This document shows positions 54,718 through 62,736 of a stretch of 64,000 nucleotides of DNA, one piece after another (position 1 is the stretch's first letter; every line of letters begins with the position of its first letter). The DNA lies in assembly GCF_028888695.1 (NCBI RefSeq), contig NZ_PNFF01000001.1:1373501-1437500 (forward strand). The letters are read 5' to 3'. The translations under genes were made by a program, and so were the position numbers. The notes under the pieces were generated by a model that saw only the letters and a program-made list of their open reading frames with translations, was not told where the DNA came from and did no database searches. This DNA comes from Bacillus methanolicus (GTDB lineage: Bacteria > Bacillota > Bacilli > Bacillales > Cytobacillaceae).

Positions 54718-55875
54718 ATGACAAACACTCAAAGTGCATTTTACATTCCGTCAGTCAATCTATTTGGTCCAGGATCTGTTAATGAGATTGGAACTCGATT
54801 AGCCGGTCTTGGTGCGAAAAAAGCTTTATTAGTTACAGATGCTGGTCTTCACGGCTTAGGTCTTTCTGAAAAAATTGCCGGTATCATTCGTGGAGCTGGT
54901 GTGGAAGTATCGATTTTTCCAAAAGCCGAACCAAATCCAACCGATAAAAACGTCGCAGAAGGTTTAGAAGCGTATAACGCTGAAAACTGTGACAGCATTG
55001 TCACTTTGGGCGGCGGAAGCTCACATGATGCTGGAAAAGGCATAGCATTAGTTGCTGCTAACGGTGGTACAATTCATGATTATGAAGGTGTCGATCAATC
55101 AAAAAAACCAATGGTCCCGCTTATTGCGATTAATACAACAGCTGGTACAGGCAGTGAATTAACTAGATTCACAATCATCACAGATACTGAACGAAAAGTG
55201 AAAATGGCGATTGTTGATAAACATGTCACACCTACACTTTCAATCAACGACCCAGAGCTAATGGTCGGAATGCCTCCGTCTTTAACAGCTGCTACTGGAT
55301 TAGATGCATTAACTCATGCGATTGAAGCTTATGTTTCAACGGACGCTACTCCAATTACAGATGCACTTGCAATTCAGGCGATCAAAATCATTTCTAAATA
55401 CTTGCCACGTGCATTTGCAAATGGCAAAGATATGGAAGCACGTGAGCAAATGGCCTTTGCTCAATCATTAGCTGGTATGGCATTCAATAACGCGTCTTTA
55501 GGCTATGTTCATGCGATTGCACACCAATTTGGCGGATTCTACAACTTCCCTCATGGCGTTTGCAATGCGATCCTTCTGCCACATGTATGTCAATTTAACT
55601 TAATTTCTAAAGTGGAACGTTTTGCAGAAATCGCTGCTTTCCTAGGTGAAAATGTCGAGGGCCTAAGCACTCGCGAAGCAGCTGAAATAGGTATTCAAGC
55701 GATCGAAAGAATGGCTAAAGACCATAACATTCCAAGCGGCTTTAAAGAACTAGGTGCTAAAGAAGAAGACATTGAGACTTTAGCTAAAAATGCGATGAAA
55801 GATGCAACGGCATTAACAAATCCTCGTAAACCAAAGTTAGAAGAAGTTATCCAAATTATTAAAAATGCAATGTAA
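54718..55875 (+). CDS. Iron-containing (group III) alcohol dehydrogenase, methanol dehydrogenase-like
   Basis: A 385-residue NAD-dependent enzyme. The NAD loop is TLGGGSSHDAGKG (about 96-108), and metal ligands are Asp196, His200 (GLDALTHAIEAY), His265 and His279 (VHAIAHQFGGFYNFPHG). From memory the chain is very similar along its whole length to Bacillus methanolicus Mdh, from MTNTQSAF to VIQIIKNAM. Such enzymes oxidise methanol poorly unless an activator Nudix protein (Act) is present; otherwise they act on longer primary alcohols. AGGAGG precedes the ATG, and a terminator follows. No methylotrophy genes adjoin. Confidence 0.93.
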   Translation: MTNTQSAFYIPSVNLFGPGSVNEIGTRLAGLGAKKALLVTDAGLHGLGLSEKIAGIIRGAGVEVSIFPKAEPNPTDKNVAEGLEAYNAENCDSIVTLGGGSSHDAGKGIALVAANGGTIHDYEGVDQSKKPMVPLIAINTTAGTGSELTRFTIITDTERKVKMAIVDKHVTPTLSINDPELMVGMPPSLTAATGLDALTHAIEAYVSTDATPITDALAIQAIKIISKYLPRAFANGKDMEAREQMAFAQSLAGMAFNNASLGYVHAIAHQFGGFYNFPHGVCNAILLPHVCQFNLISKVERFAEIAAFLGENVEGLSTREAAEIGIQAIERMAKDHNIPSGFKELGAKEEDIETLAKNAMKDATALTNPRKPKLEEVIQIIKNAM

Positions 55876-55883
55876 TAACGAAG

Positions 55884-55922
55884 AGGCTGTTCCACCAACT
55901 GATTGTGGGACAGCCTTTTTTA
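55884..55922 (+). terminator. Terminator of the alcohol dehydrogenase gene
   Basis: AGGCTGTTCCAC pairs with GTGGGACAGCCT (one wobble) and is followed by six or seven T, nine bases after the stop codon. Confidence 0.9.
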
Positions 55923-56139
55923 GCTCATTTTGTATATATTAAATATTTCTTTCGGAAAAATGATATCTAGATAAAGGATTTGAAGTATGTATTGTCTACC
56001 TACTCTCTAGAGGAATTATTTATTACTCCCTAAAAATTTGTCTTTTTACGAAGCTATTTTATAATCAACAATGCTTTTAGCAAATTCCAAACCTTCAGCC
56101 TCGACTAATCGAATGGTTGTATTTTTCCATTAACTTTGT

Positions 56140-57477
56140 TCATCCATCTGCAAAAATCGCTTTCTTATTCCATTTTCCGTACATGTAATAAAGGAAAGCA
56201 AAGATGCTGCTGATGATAAAGCTTGTTCCCATTCCATAGCTAATGCCTTGTTCTCCAAACATGTTTGAAAACAGATACGTGAGCGGATAGCGGAGAATCC
56301 AGAAGGAAATGATGTTTAGGACGAGCACCTGGAACATAGCCCCTGCCCCGCGGACGACCCCGTTCAGGATAAAATTGATGCCAAGAAACGGATAGAAGAA
56401 CGCGATTGTTCGTAAATATTGTACACCGAATGCGACCGCTTCTTTTTCCTGTATAAACAGCCGGACTGCAAATTCTGCAAATAGAACTGTCAGAACAGCG
56501 ATTGCGATCATGATCGCAAAATTGAAAAAAACTCCGTACAGACCGATTTTATGAACGCGCCCCCACTCGTTCGCCCCGATATTTTGTCCAGCCATGCTGT
56601 TAATAGCCGTACCTAGAGCCATCGCCGGCAACATGATGATGCTGTCGATTCGCTGTGAAGCGCCAAAGCCGGCTACGACTTCGCTTCCGAATGAGTTTAC
56701 AACACTCATTATTGCCATCACACCTGCAGAAATGACGGTCATCTGCAAGCCTGACGGGATCCCAAGCCTTAAAATTAAGGCTACTTCCTCTTTCTTCGGA
56801 ATTTTCGGAATCGTAAAAGGCGCTAATTTCCTGCGCAAAACTAAATAAAGACCGAACAGAAACGCGGCTCCTTGTGAAAAAATCGTTGCGAAAGCCGCCC
56901 CTTCAATTCCCATATTCAGAGTACTGATCAAGAAAGGATCCAAAATCGCATTTAAAATTACTGCTGCTGTCACAAACCTCAGCGGTGTTTTGCTGTCTCC
57001 TAGTGCTCTTAAAACAGTGCTAATAAAATTATAGCCAAATAAAAATAGAATCCCCATGAAGTTAATTTTCAAATATGCGGCAGCATCAGAAACCATTTCA
57101 GGCGGTGTTTTCAGCAAAATCAGAATTCTTTCCGAAAAGACTAACCCGACTGCCCCCAAAGTTACGGACATTAGGGTTAACACGACGGCAAACGCATTTA
57201 AATAGTTTTTCAGTCCTTCGCTCGAGTCTTTCCCTTTTTGCTGTGACAATATTGTTAATGCGGCATTATTTACGCCGATGATAAACGATAAAATTGTGAA
57301 GATGACTGTACTTGATACCGCAATCGCTCCAAGTGCGTTCGCCCCGAGCAAATTTCCGACCCATAAACTGTCAATAAATTGATAGGAAACTTGAAGCAGG
57401 TTTGTGAAAATAATTGGCGTCGAGAAGTCAACAATCTGCTTCATAATATTTCCTTTCGTAAAATCTTGCTGATTCAT
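56140..57477 (-). CDS. MATE-family efflux transporter
   Basis: About 445 residues with twelve spans in two similar halves, exporting drugs or metabolites against Na+ or H+. Blocks such as FTNLLQVSYQFIDSLWVGNLLGANALGAIAVSS and the equivalent GFGASQRIDSIIMLPAMALGTAINSMAGQNIGA in the second half fit the DinF/NorM superfamily. ATG 57477 with AAAGGTG upstream is preferred; a GTG three codons earlier is possible. No regulator adjoins. Confidence 0.92.
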   Translation of the reverse strand: MNQQDFTKGNIMKQIVDFSTPIIFTNLLQVSYQFIDSLWVGNLLGANALGAIAVSSTVIFTILSFIIGVNNAALTILSQQKGKDSSEGLKNYLNAFAVVLTLMSVTLGAVGLVFSERILILLKTPPEMVSDAAAYLKINFMGILFLFGYNFISTVLRALGDSKTPLRFVTAAVILNAILDPFLISTLNMGIEGAAFATIFSQGAAFLFGLYLVLRRKLAPFTIPKIPKKEEVALILRLGIPSGLQMTVISAGVMAIMSVVNSFGSEVVAGFGASQRIDSIIMLPAMALGTAINSMAGQNIGANEWGRVHKIGLYGVFFNFAIMIAIAVLTVLFAEFAVRLFIQEKEAVAFGVQYLRTIAFFYPFLGINFILNGVVRGAGAMFQVLVLNIISFWILRYPLTYLFSNMFGEQGISYGMGTSFIISSIFAFLYYMYGKWNKKAIFADG

Positions 57478-57577
57478 AACGTACACCTTTTTCTTTTCGA
57501 TTCTTCTTCTATTATTATTGATTCAGAAAAATAGTTCTAATAATATGCTGTGTTTTTTACTGACATAGTCCTAATCG

Positions 57578-57636
57578 CGGGACGGCTCATATATTGGAAT
57601 GAAAGCTCATAAAAGAAGATCGACGGCTCATATCCT
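57578..57636. repeat. Three units of the 20-bp repeat, inverted relative to 17535
   Basis: Read on the minus strand, ATATGAGCCGTCC, TTATGAGCTTTCATTCC and TATGAGCCGTCGATC follow at spacings of 20 and 21 bp. The units belong to the same degenerate family as the array at 17535-17670. Confidence 0.75.
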
Positions 57637-57753
57637 TCCCGATGATAAGGAGTCGAGGTGAACAAAGATCTAAAATCATATGCTATTTTCATCTTCCAGC
57701 TAAAAAAGCTCTATTTTCAATAATATCACTTTTAAAAAACCAGAAATTCCTAC

Positions 57754-57880
57754 TTGAAAAATCTGAATAATAGGATTATTATTAACAATAAGAAATTCTG
57801 TTACATCTCATTATAATGCTGACTGGTCAACCAGAAGCTCCCGATTCGAGAAATATGTTCTCGAACCGAGAGCTTTTTTT
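57754..57880 (+). ncRNA. Possible short RNA or terminated leader before the isochorismatase-like gene
   Basis: A promoter TTGAAA-N17-TATTAT (57754-57782) is followed some 90 bases later by a strong terminator. There AGCTCCCGATTCGAGAA pairs with TTCTCGAACCGAGAGCT, with two wobbles, before seven T (57874-57880). No frame lies between them. The RNA is either an independent small RNA or a leader that controls the gene at 58011. I could not match it to a known riboswitch. Confidence 0.5.
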
Positions 57881-58010
57881 GTTAATCAAATTTAATAAAG
57901 AAAGGAGGAAAAGCGTAAAAAATATGCTGAACACACCGGTTTATGCTAAAGCCGGCGGTTAACAAATTAAATTAAAATGCAAAGACCCAATTGGTTAGGA
58001 GGCGTTTTCA

Positions 58011-58721
58011 TTGACAAATATAGCTTTGAATAATAATAAAATTGGCGGGATTCATGCAATCCCCGAACTTGCACCTCAATGGAAGAAACTTAATCTCGCA
58101 GAAATTCTTAAACGAAGGGCTGCTTTTGTTTCTATAAGCCAGAACAAATCTGTCTACGAGCCTTGGGGGGCACAAGGACACGAAAATCATCGTGAGAGAG
58201 GCAGTCTTCCGGCAACGATCAAGGTTGTTGAAGCTGCACGCAAAGCCAGTAATTTCGTTTCTTTCAGCTGGATTGGCTATTCTGTCTTCCGTGAGAATTA
58301 TCCTCAGACAATCTTCGATAAGGTGCAGTACGAAACATGGATCGAGGGTCTGAACTTCACGGATGAACAGAAAGAGAAGGATAACGAACTCGTAGATGAG
58401 CTGAAGGCGTTGGTCAGACCGGGAGATTTGCAATTCAACGAACTTGCACTGCAGACCGCTTTCGTTGGCACTCAGCTTCCGCTCGAGTTAGCTAGAAAAA
58501 GAGTTGAGGTCATCGTCTTTACCGGTATACATCTCGATTGGTGCGTCGAAGGGAATGCCCGTTCGGCCCGCGATCACGGTTATTTACCAATCGTAATCGG
58601 TGATGCTACCGGCTGCCAGAAGCCTGAGCAGGAAGCTGCTGCAATGGAGCGAATCAATAACTTCTTTGCACCTGTCATTTCGGCTGACACTTTCGTAAGA
58701 CTCCTAGAACAACCCGTCTAA
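58011..58721 (+). CDS. Isochorismatase-family protein with altered catalytic residues
   Basis: A 236-residue protein starting with TTG (AGGAGG upstream). The fold is shown by LVRPGDLQF...TAFVGTQLPLELARKRVEVIVFTGIHLDWCVEGNARSARDHGY, with the nucleophile Cys in LDWCVEG. The catalytic Asp of the first strand (usually VDMQ) is Ser in AAFVSISQN, and the Lys expected after the PGD segment is not seen. The triad is thus incomplete, and the protein may act on another substrate or not be a hydrolase. Confidence 0.8.
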   Translation: MTNIALNNNKIGGIHAIPELAPQWKKLNLAEILKRRAAFVSISQNKSVYEPWGAQGHENHRERGSLPATIKVVEAARKASNFVSFSWIGYSVFRENYPQTIFDKVQYETWIEGLNFTDEQKEKDNELVDELKALVRPGDLQFNELALQTAFVGTQLPLELARKRVEVIVFTGIHLDWCVEGNARSARDHGYLPIVIGDATGCQKPEQEAAAMERINNFFAPVISADTFVRLLEQPV

Positions 58722-58796
58722 GTAAGTCAATTTTGTGTGACTCCAACAATACGGTGATTCCCAATATAATTTTTATAATAAATTTATAAGACAAAA

Positions 58797-58834
58797 ACCG
58801 ATTGTCACCACGTAAAGGTGCTATCGGTTTTTTA
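58797..58834 (+). terminator. Terminator of the isochorismatase-like gene
   Basis: ACCGAT...TCACC pairs with GGTG...ATCGGT and is followed by six T. Confidence 0.8.
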
Positions 58835-58965
58835 GTTTAATAGATTATCTAAATCTAGATGTTGTTTCACAATCCCTCATCTTCACTTTTCAACATTAAC
58901 GATGAACTGTGTACTCGCCCACAACATAATATGGTTTAGAAGCGTGTTTGAAAGGAGATGGGAAA

Positions 58966-59481
58966 ATGGCTGATAATCTTCGCGCTGTCATGACCGGCTT
59001 GGATCCGGCATACGCAAAAAGGCTGGCTGATGCTTTTAATGTCTACTTAGCTAATCTTCACGTGACATTAATAAAAATACACAACTTTCACTGGAACGTA
59101 GTTGGTGTTGATTTTTTCGATTTTCATAGAGAATTGGATACGGTTTATGAAGAAGTTAACAAGGAAATTGACCGGGTTGCGGAACGCATTAAAATGTTGG
59201 GGTTCTATCCGCTTGGCTCAATGCAGGATTTTGTCCGCAATGCTACTCTGCAAGAAGCACCCAGCATGCCTTATGATACATTTACGATTGCATATCTTGT
59301 TGCAAATGATTTTGCAGCAACTGCCCGCTACTTACGTGAAGTCGATGAATTTGTAAGGGAAACAACGGATGAATTTTCGATTGATCTCATTGCAAATGCA
59401 TTGGCTTTCTTAGAAAAATATGTCTGGTTCTTCACGGCATACTTAGAAAAAATGAACTACCCTCAAGTTCCAAAACAATGA
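58966..59481 (+). CDS. dps: Dps-family ferritin (DNA-protecting protein)
   Basis: A 171-residue mini-ferritin that oxidises and stores iron and limits Fenton damage. The inter-subunit ferroxidase ligands are visible in IHNFHWNVVGVDFFDFHRELDTVYEEVNKEIDRVAERI. MADNLRAV at 58966 has AAAGGAG nine bases upstream; six earlier codons in frame are not likely translated. The N-terminus is short, without a Lys-rich DNA-binding tail. A PerR box was looked for but not recognised. Confidence 0.92.
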   Translation: MADNLRAVMTGLDPAYAKRLADAFNVYLANLHVTLIKIHNFHWNVVGVDFFDFHRELDTVYEEVNKEIDRVAERIKMLGFYPLGSMQDFVRNATLQEAPSMPYDTFTIAYLVANDFAATARYLREVDEFVRETTDEFSIDLIANALAFLEKYVWFFTAYLEKMNYPQVPKQ

Positions 59482-59506
59482 ATAGAGGATGTTCATAATA
59501 GCGACA

Positions 59507-59555
59507 ACCCCCATTTTCAACTGTCCGATTTGAAATGGGGGTAACTTTATTTTTG
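59507..59555 (+). terminator. Terminator of dps
   Basis: ACCCCCATTTTCAA pairs with TTGAAATGGGGGT around a short loop, and AACTTTATTTTTG follows. Confidence 0.85.
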
Positions 59556-59614
59556 TTAAATGCACTAATAAATGAATGATTCTTTTATATTTAAAAAACA
59601 AAATGGAGTGATTT

Positions 59615-60415
59615 ATGTTGCCAATTATTTTTAGAAAAAATTACATTTATACAGTACGTCATGGCGATACACTATATTCGATAGCCCAAAGATTCAATAG
59701 TTCCACAGAAGTAATAGAGCGAGCAAATCATTTATTTGATCCGGTTACTGATCATGGTCTTATTTTCCCTGGAGATGTATTGGTCGTTCCGAATCTTTTA
59801 GAAACAGGAAAAGTATCTTATGTTGTCAAATCTGGAGATACAATGAGTAGTATTACTTCTAGGTTTAGTACATTTAGTGATTTAGTTGCCGGTATCAATA
59901 ATCAAGAAAACCATAATTTTATTTCTCCCGATCAACAGTTAATAGTATCTGCATATATTTACCAAATTCAATCTGGAGATACACTTTCAGCAATTTCACA
60001 TAAATTTGGAATTCCACTCTTAAACATATCAAAGGCAAACCAAGGTCGACCTGGTTATCAAGAAGATGTAATTTGGCCGGAATTTCATTTGATTCTCCCT
60101 TTACCAACCTCTCGAAATATTGTTGTATGGAATCCTCTTCCAGGAACAAAAGTGGTTAATGGACAAAGAATAGAAGGGCTAGCAAGAGCATTTGAAGCCA
60201 ATGTTTTACATCAACTAAGAGATACTAACGGAGTCATTGTTTCAAACGAACGTTTTACAACAGCCGATGAAGGAGCTCCTGAATACGGAAATTTCACTAG
60301 CATTTTACCATTCGACAGAACCCCTTCATCAAATACTGGTGAACTTTGGGTTTACACAAGAAGCGCTAAAGATGGTAGTATCCAAGACTTGGTGAAGACA
60401 AAAGTCTATTTTTAA
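59615..60415 (+). CDS. Triple-LysM protein with Gmad2 domain (germination/spore-associated)
   Basis: A 266-residue protein. Three LysM repeats bind peptidoglycan: YTVRHGDTLYSIAQRF (about 11), YVVKSGDTMSSITSRF (about 68) and YQIQSGDTLSAISHKF (about 117). Residues about 170-266 are an immunoglobulin-like Gmad2 domain (GLARAFEANVLHQLRDTNG, SAKDGSIQDL), known from spore germination proteins. No signal peptide is seen, so it could be laid down in the spore from the mother cell; that is inferred. GGAG precedes the ATG. Confidence 0.85.
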   Translation: MLPIIFRKNYIYTVRHGDTLYSIAQRFNSSTEVIERANHLFDPVTDHGLIFPGDVLVVPNLLETGKVSYVVKSGDTMSSITSRFSTFSDLVAGINNQENHNFISPDQQLIVSAYIYQIQSGDTLSAISHKFGIPLLNISKANQGRPGYQEDVIWPEFHLILPLPTSRNIVVWNPLPGTKVVNGQRIEGLARAFEANVLHQLRDTNGVIVSNERFTTADEGAPEYGNFTSILPFDRTPSSNTGELWVYTRSAKDGSIQDLVKTKVYF

Positions 60416-60570
60416 GCAAGATTACCTTGTGTTAATGCATAAAATTTGATAGGCAGATAAGCAATTCCTCATATATTCTTTCTCTTCTTTTAATTTAATT
60501 ATATTTATTTTGCATGTTTTATTCATCTTTAGTTAACATAATTGCAATTTCGGAACCTTCTGAATAACAA

Positions 60571-60735
60571 AACCCCTTGGCGCTCAAGGGGTTTCAGATT
60601 ATCGCCATTTATCGTTTATGCAGGATTTTATACCTCGTTGATCCATCAACGCTTTTCGGCTTCTGAAGAAGTCGGGTGGCTGCATAAATAAAAGGGGGTT
60701 ATACAATCTCCTCTTCAACCAACGCGCCCGATTAT
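60571..60735. repeat. Dispersed repeat A, copy 2 (most complete)
   Basis: Starts with the hairpin CCCCTTGGCGCTCAAGGGG and continues with the same blocks as 48051-48203, ending in AACGCGCCCGATTATTGA. The remainder of the gap 60416-60849 shows no gene. Confidence 0.85.
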
Positions 60736-60849
60736 TGAATATCAAAGGCTATTGAAACCAATTCACATTTATTGAAATTAGCTTCAAATACTTTAATAAG
60801 AAACCATATCTTATCAAGCAAGCACTTTTCGTCGTTAAGGAAACCTAGG

Positions 60850-61041
60850 TTATTGATTAACCTCTTTCTCGAAAATAATTTGTATTGAAGTAGCCTGTCC
60901 TCCAGCTGCAAATGGTAAAGGTGAAAATGTATGTAAACGCCACCCTTCCTTTGCATAGTTTTTAATAATTTCCTCATAATTTTCTTTAGGCTTACCATTT
61001 AAAGCACCTATTTGTACCTGAACGAACTTGTAATCGAACAT
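60850..61041 (-). CDS. DUF4177 protein
   Basis: A 63-residue protein of the DUF4177 family: MFDYKFVQVQIG at the start, then KENYEEIIKNYAKEGWRLHTFSPLP and FEKEV at the end. AGGAGG stands eight bases before ATG 61041; the frame upstream to 61140 is not family-like. Function unknown. Confidence 0.85.
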   Translation of the reverse strand: MFDYKFVQVQIGALNGKPKENYEEIIKNYAKEGWRLHTFSPLPFAAGGQATSIQIIFEKEVNQ

Positions 61042-61239
61042 AAATATTTCCTCCTGATTGGAATTTAGATCAATTAACTCTTGATATCTAAAATTTACGA
61101 TTTCAAAACAATAAAGTTTCATCTTAAAGATTTCAGTCATTCCTTCTCCCCTAATTCATGTGGCTTAATATTCAACGAATTTTTCAATTTCCCCTCTAAT
61201 TCCCTTCTTGAACTAAACTGCCCGTTACTTGAAAAAGGA

Positions 61240-61332
61240 AAAAGGCTCTACACCTTATTGAAGTAAGAGCACCCGTTGCTAGCATCACTGAGAAATTTGG
61301 ATTTTATTACTTCACAATGGCGCCCGATTGTT
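61240..61332. repeat. Dispersed repeat B, copy 2
   Basis: It shares CTCTACACCTTATTGAAGTAAGAGCACCCGTT with the copy at 52861-52912 (there GCTTTACTCCTTATTGAAG) and ends in GGCGCCCGATTGTTGA. The ending resembles that of repeat A. Confidence 0.65.
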
Positions 61333-61376
61333 GATTAGTTGAACAAGAGAAATGGTGATGATTAAAAGTGCATCAG

Positions 61377-61586
61377 CTATATATGTGATTTTTTACTTTG
61401 ATCTAGCCTATTTGGGGTTATTTCTACATCATTTGCTATTAATGTAAATCTGTTTAAAATCATGTGAATAGTCAGAAGCATAAGCCTCCCATACGACATA
61501 CCTAATACCGTAACACTTGTCAGCATTGGAATGGTGTGTGGAAAAGCGGAATAAAATGCCGCTTTTAAATCTTTCATTTCACTCAA
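61377..61586 (-). pseudogene. N-terminal fragment of an AzlC-type permease
   Basis: MKDLKAAFYSAFPHTIPMLTSVTVLGMSYG matches the first helix of AzlC branched-chain amino acid exporters. After about 30 residues the similarity ends and a short unrelated tail follows; AzlC normally has about 230 residues. It lies 32 bp after the PhzF gene. Confidence 0.65.
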
Positions 61587-61617
61587 TTCTTTCGTTATAT
61601 TTTCAGACTTTCCATAG

Positions 61618-62400
61618 TCAATACTCCATATTTAAAGTTGCTATAGCGTATAACACTGCTTTTCCTGCAATCTTAACTCGTGTATCTTCATATTTGCAAT
61701 ATATCGTTCCACCGCGCTTGGAAAGCTGTCTCGCTACCATTTCATCCTTGCCTAGACGTTTTGCCCAGTACGGAATAAAATTGCAATGCGCAGAACCGCA
61801 CACGGGGTCTTCATTGACATTCAACTTCGGGAAAAAGCATCTAGAAACAAAATCGTACTTTTCACTTTTCGCTGTAATTAAAACGCCCAACCCATCAGGC
61901 AATTTTTCCAGCTTAGAAAAATCAGGGGAGGCATTTTGAACATCCTCTTCATTTTCAAGTACAAACATTAAATCTCTACCCAGATAGGTTTTAATAGGTT
62001 TTACGCCAAGAGCTTCGACCATTTGCTCTGTCAACGTAAATTCTTCAGGCATTCTGCTAGGGAAATCCATTTCATAAAGTTCACCTTTTTTTACCACAAC
62101 TAGTTCCCCGCTCATTGTCTGAAACTTGATTGTATCCACACTCTTTTCATAATAGTTAGCAATTACATACGCTGTTGCCAAAGTAGCATGTCCACAGAGG
62201 TCAATCTCTCCCCCTGGAGTAAACCATCTTAACCGATATCCGTTCCCCTCTTTCACAGCAAATGCCGTTTCAGAAAGGTTATTTTCAGCTGCAATTTTTT
62301 GCATGGTGTCATCTGGAAGCCATTTCTCCATAATACACACAGCAGCAGGATTTCCTTCAAACAAGTTTTCGGCAAACGCGTCTACGACGTAACATTTCAT
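61618..62400 (-). CDS. PhzF-family isomerase/epimerase-like protein
   Basis: A 260-residue two-domain protein of the PhzF family. The catalytic Glu is in NNLSETAF (about 45), followed by FTPGGEIDLCGHATLATAY and, in the second domain, NEDPVCGSAH. Members isomerise diverse substrates; this one cannot be assigned. AGGAGG precedes the ATG. A truncated azlC lies downstream, and a MocR regulator gene lies divergently upstream. Confidence 0.9.
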   Translation of the reverse strand: MKCYVVDAFAENLFEGNPAAVCIMEKWLPDDTMQKIAAENNLSETAFAVKEGNGYRLRWFTPGGEIDLCGHATLATAYVIANYYEKSVDTIKFQTMSGELVVVKKGELYEMDFPSRMPEEFTLTEQMVEALGVKPIKTYLGRDLMFVLENEEDVQNASPDFSKLEKLPDGLGVLITAKSEKYDFVSRCFFPKLNVNEDPVCGSAHCNFIPYWAKRLGKDEMVARQLSKRGGTIYCKYEDTRVKIAGKAVLYAIATLNMEY

Positions 62401-62637
62401 TGTATGAACCTCCTTGTTTTACTAGCTAATTAAATCTTAAAAATGCAGTAACTGAGCCATGCTCTCCAATCATCTAAACAACAAATCCAATACTCAAGTT
62501 ACCTAACAGTTGGCAAGCATGCCTGTACCCCATCAAAGAAGCTATTTTTTTCTGTCCATACAACACTACTCTCCATTTTCATCCTCTCACCTCATAGTTA
62601 ACTGCATCGTTCACATTTAAATTCTGCAAATTGTACC
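62401..62637. other. Intergenic stretch between divergent genes
   Basis: No gene is seen. The promoter of the PhzF gene should lie here, but I could not place it. Confidence 0.4.
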
Positions 62638-62727
62638 CCTTCAAGTGTTATAATCCAATTATTCATTGTTGGTATTTTATATCGAAACTATATATAACAC
62701 TCAACACACTTGTATAACACTTGAAGG
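62638..62727 (+). promoter_or_regulatory. Promoter flanked by a perfect 15-bp inverted repeat, before the MocR gene
   Basis: CCTTCAAGTGTTATA (62638-62652) recurs inverted as TATAACACTTGAAGG (62713-62727). Between them TTGTTG (62666-62671) and TATATA (62689-62694) are 17 bp apart, a good promoter. The second arm overlaps the ribosome site. The arms are likely binding sites of the encoded regulator. Confidence 0.7.
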
Positions 62728-62736
62728 AGATCAACT

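Noticed and set aside
60732-60998. An 88-residue minus-strand frame over the DUF4177 gene
   Set aside because: It is a shadow of the DUF4177 gene in another frame and shows no family features.
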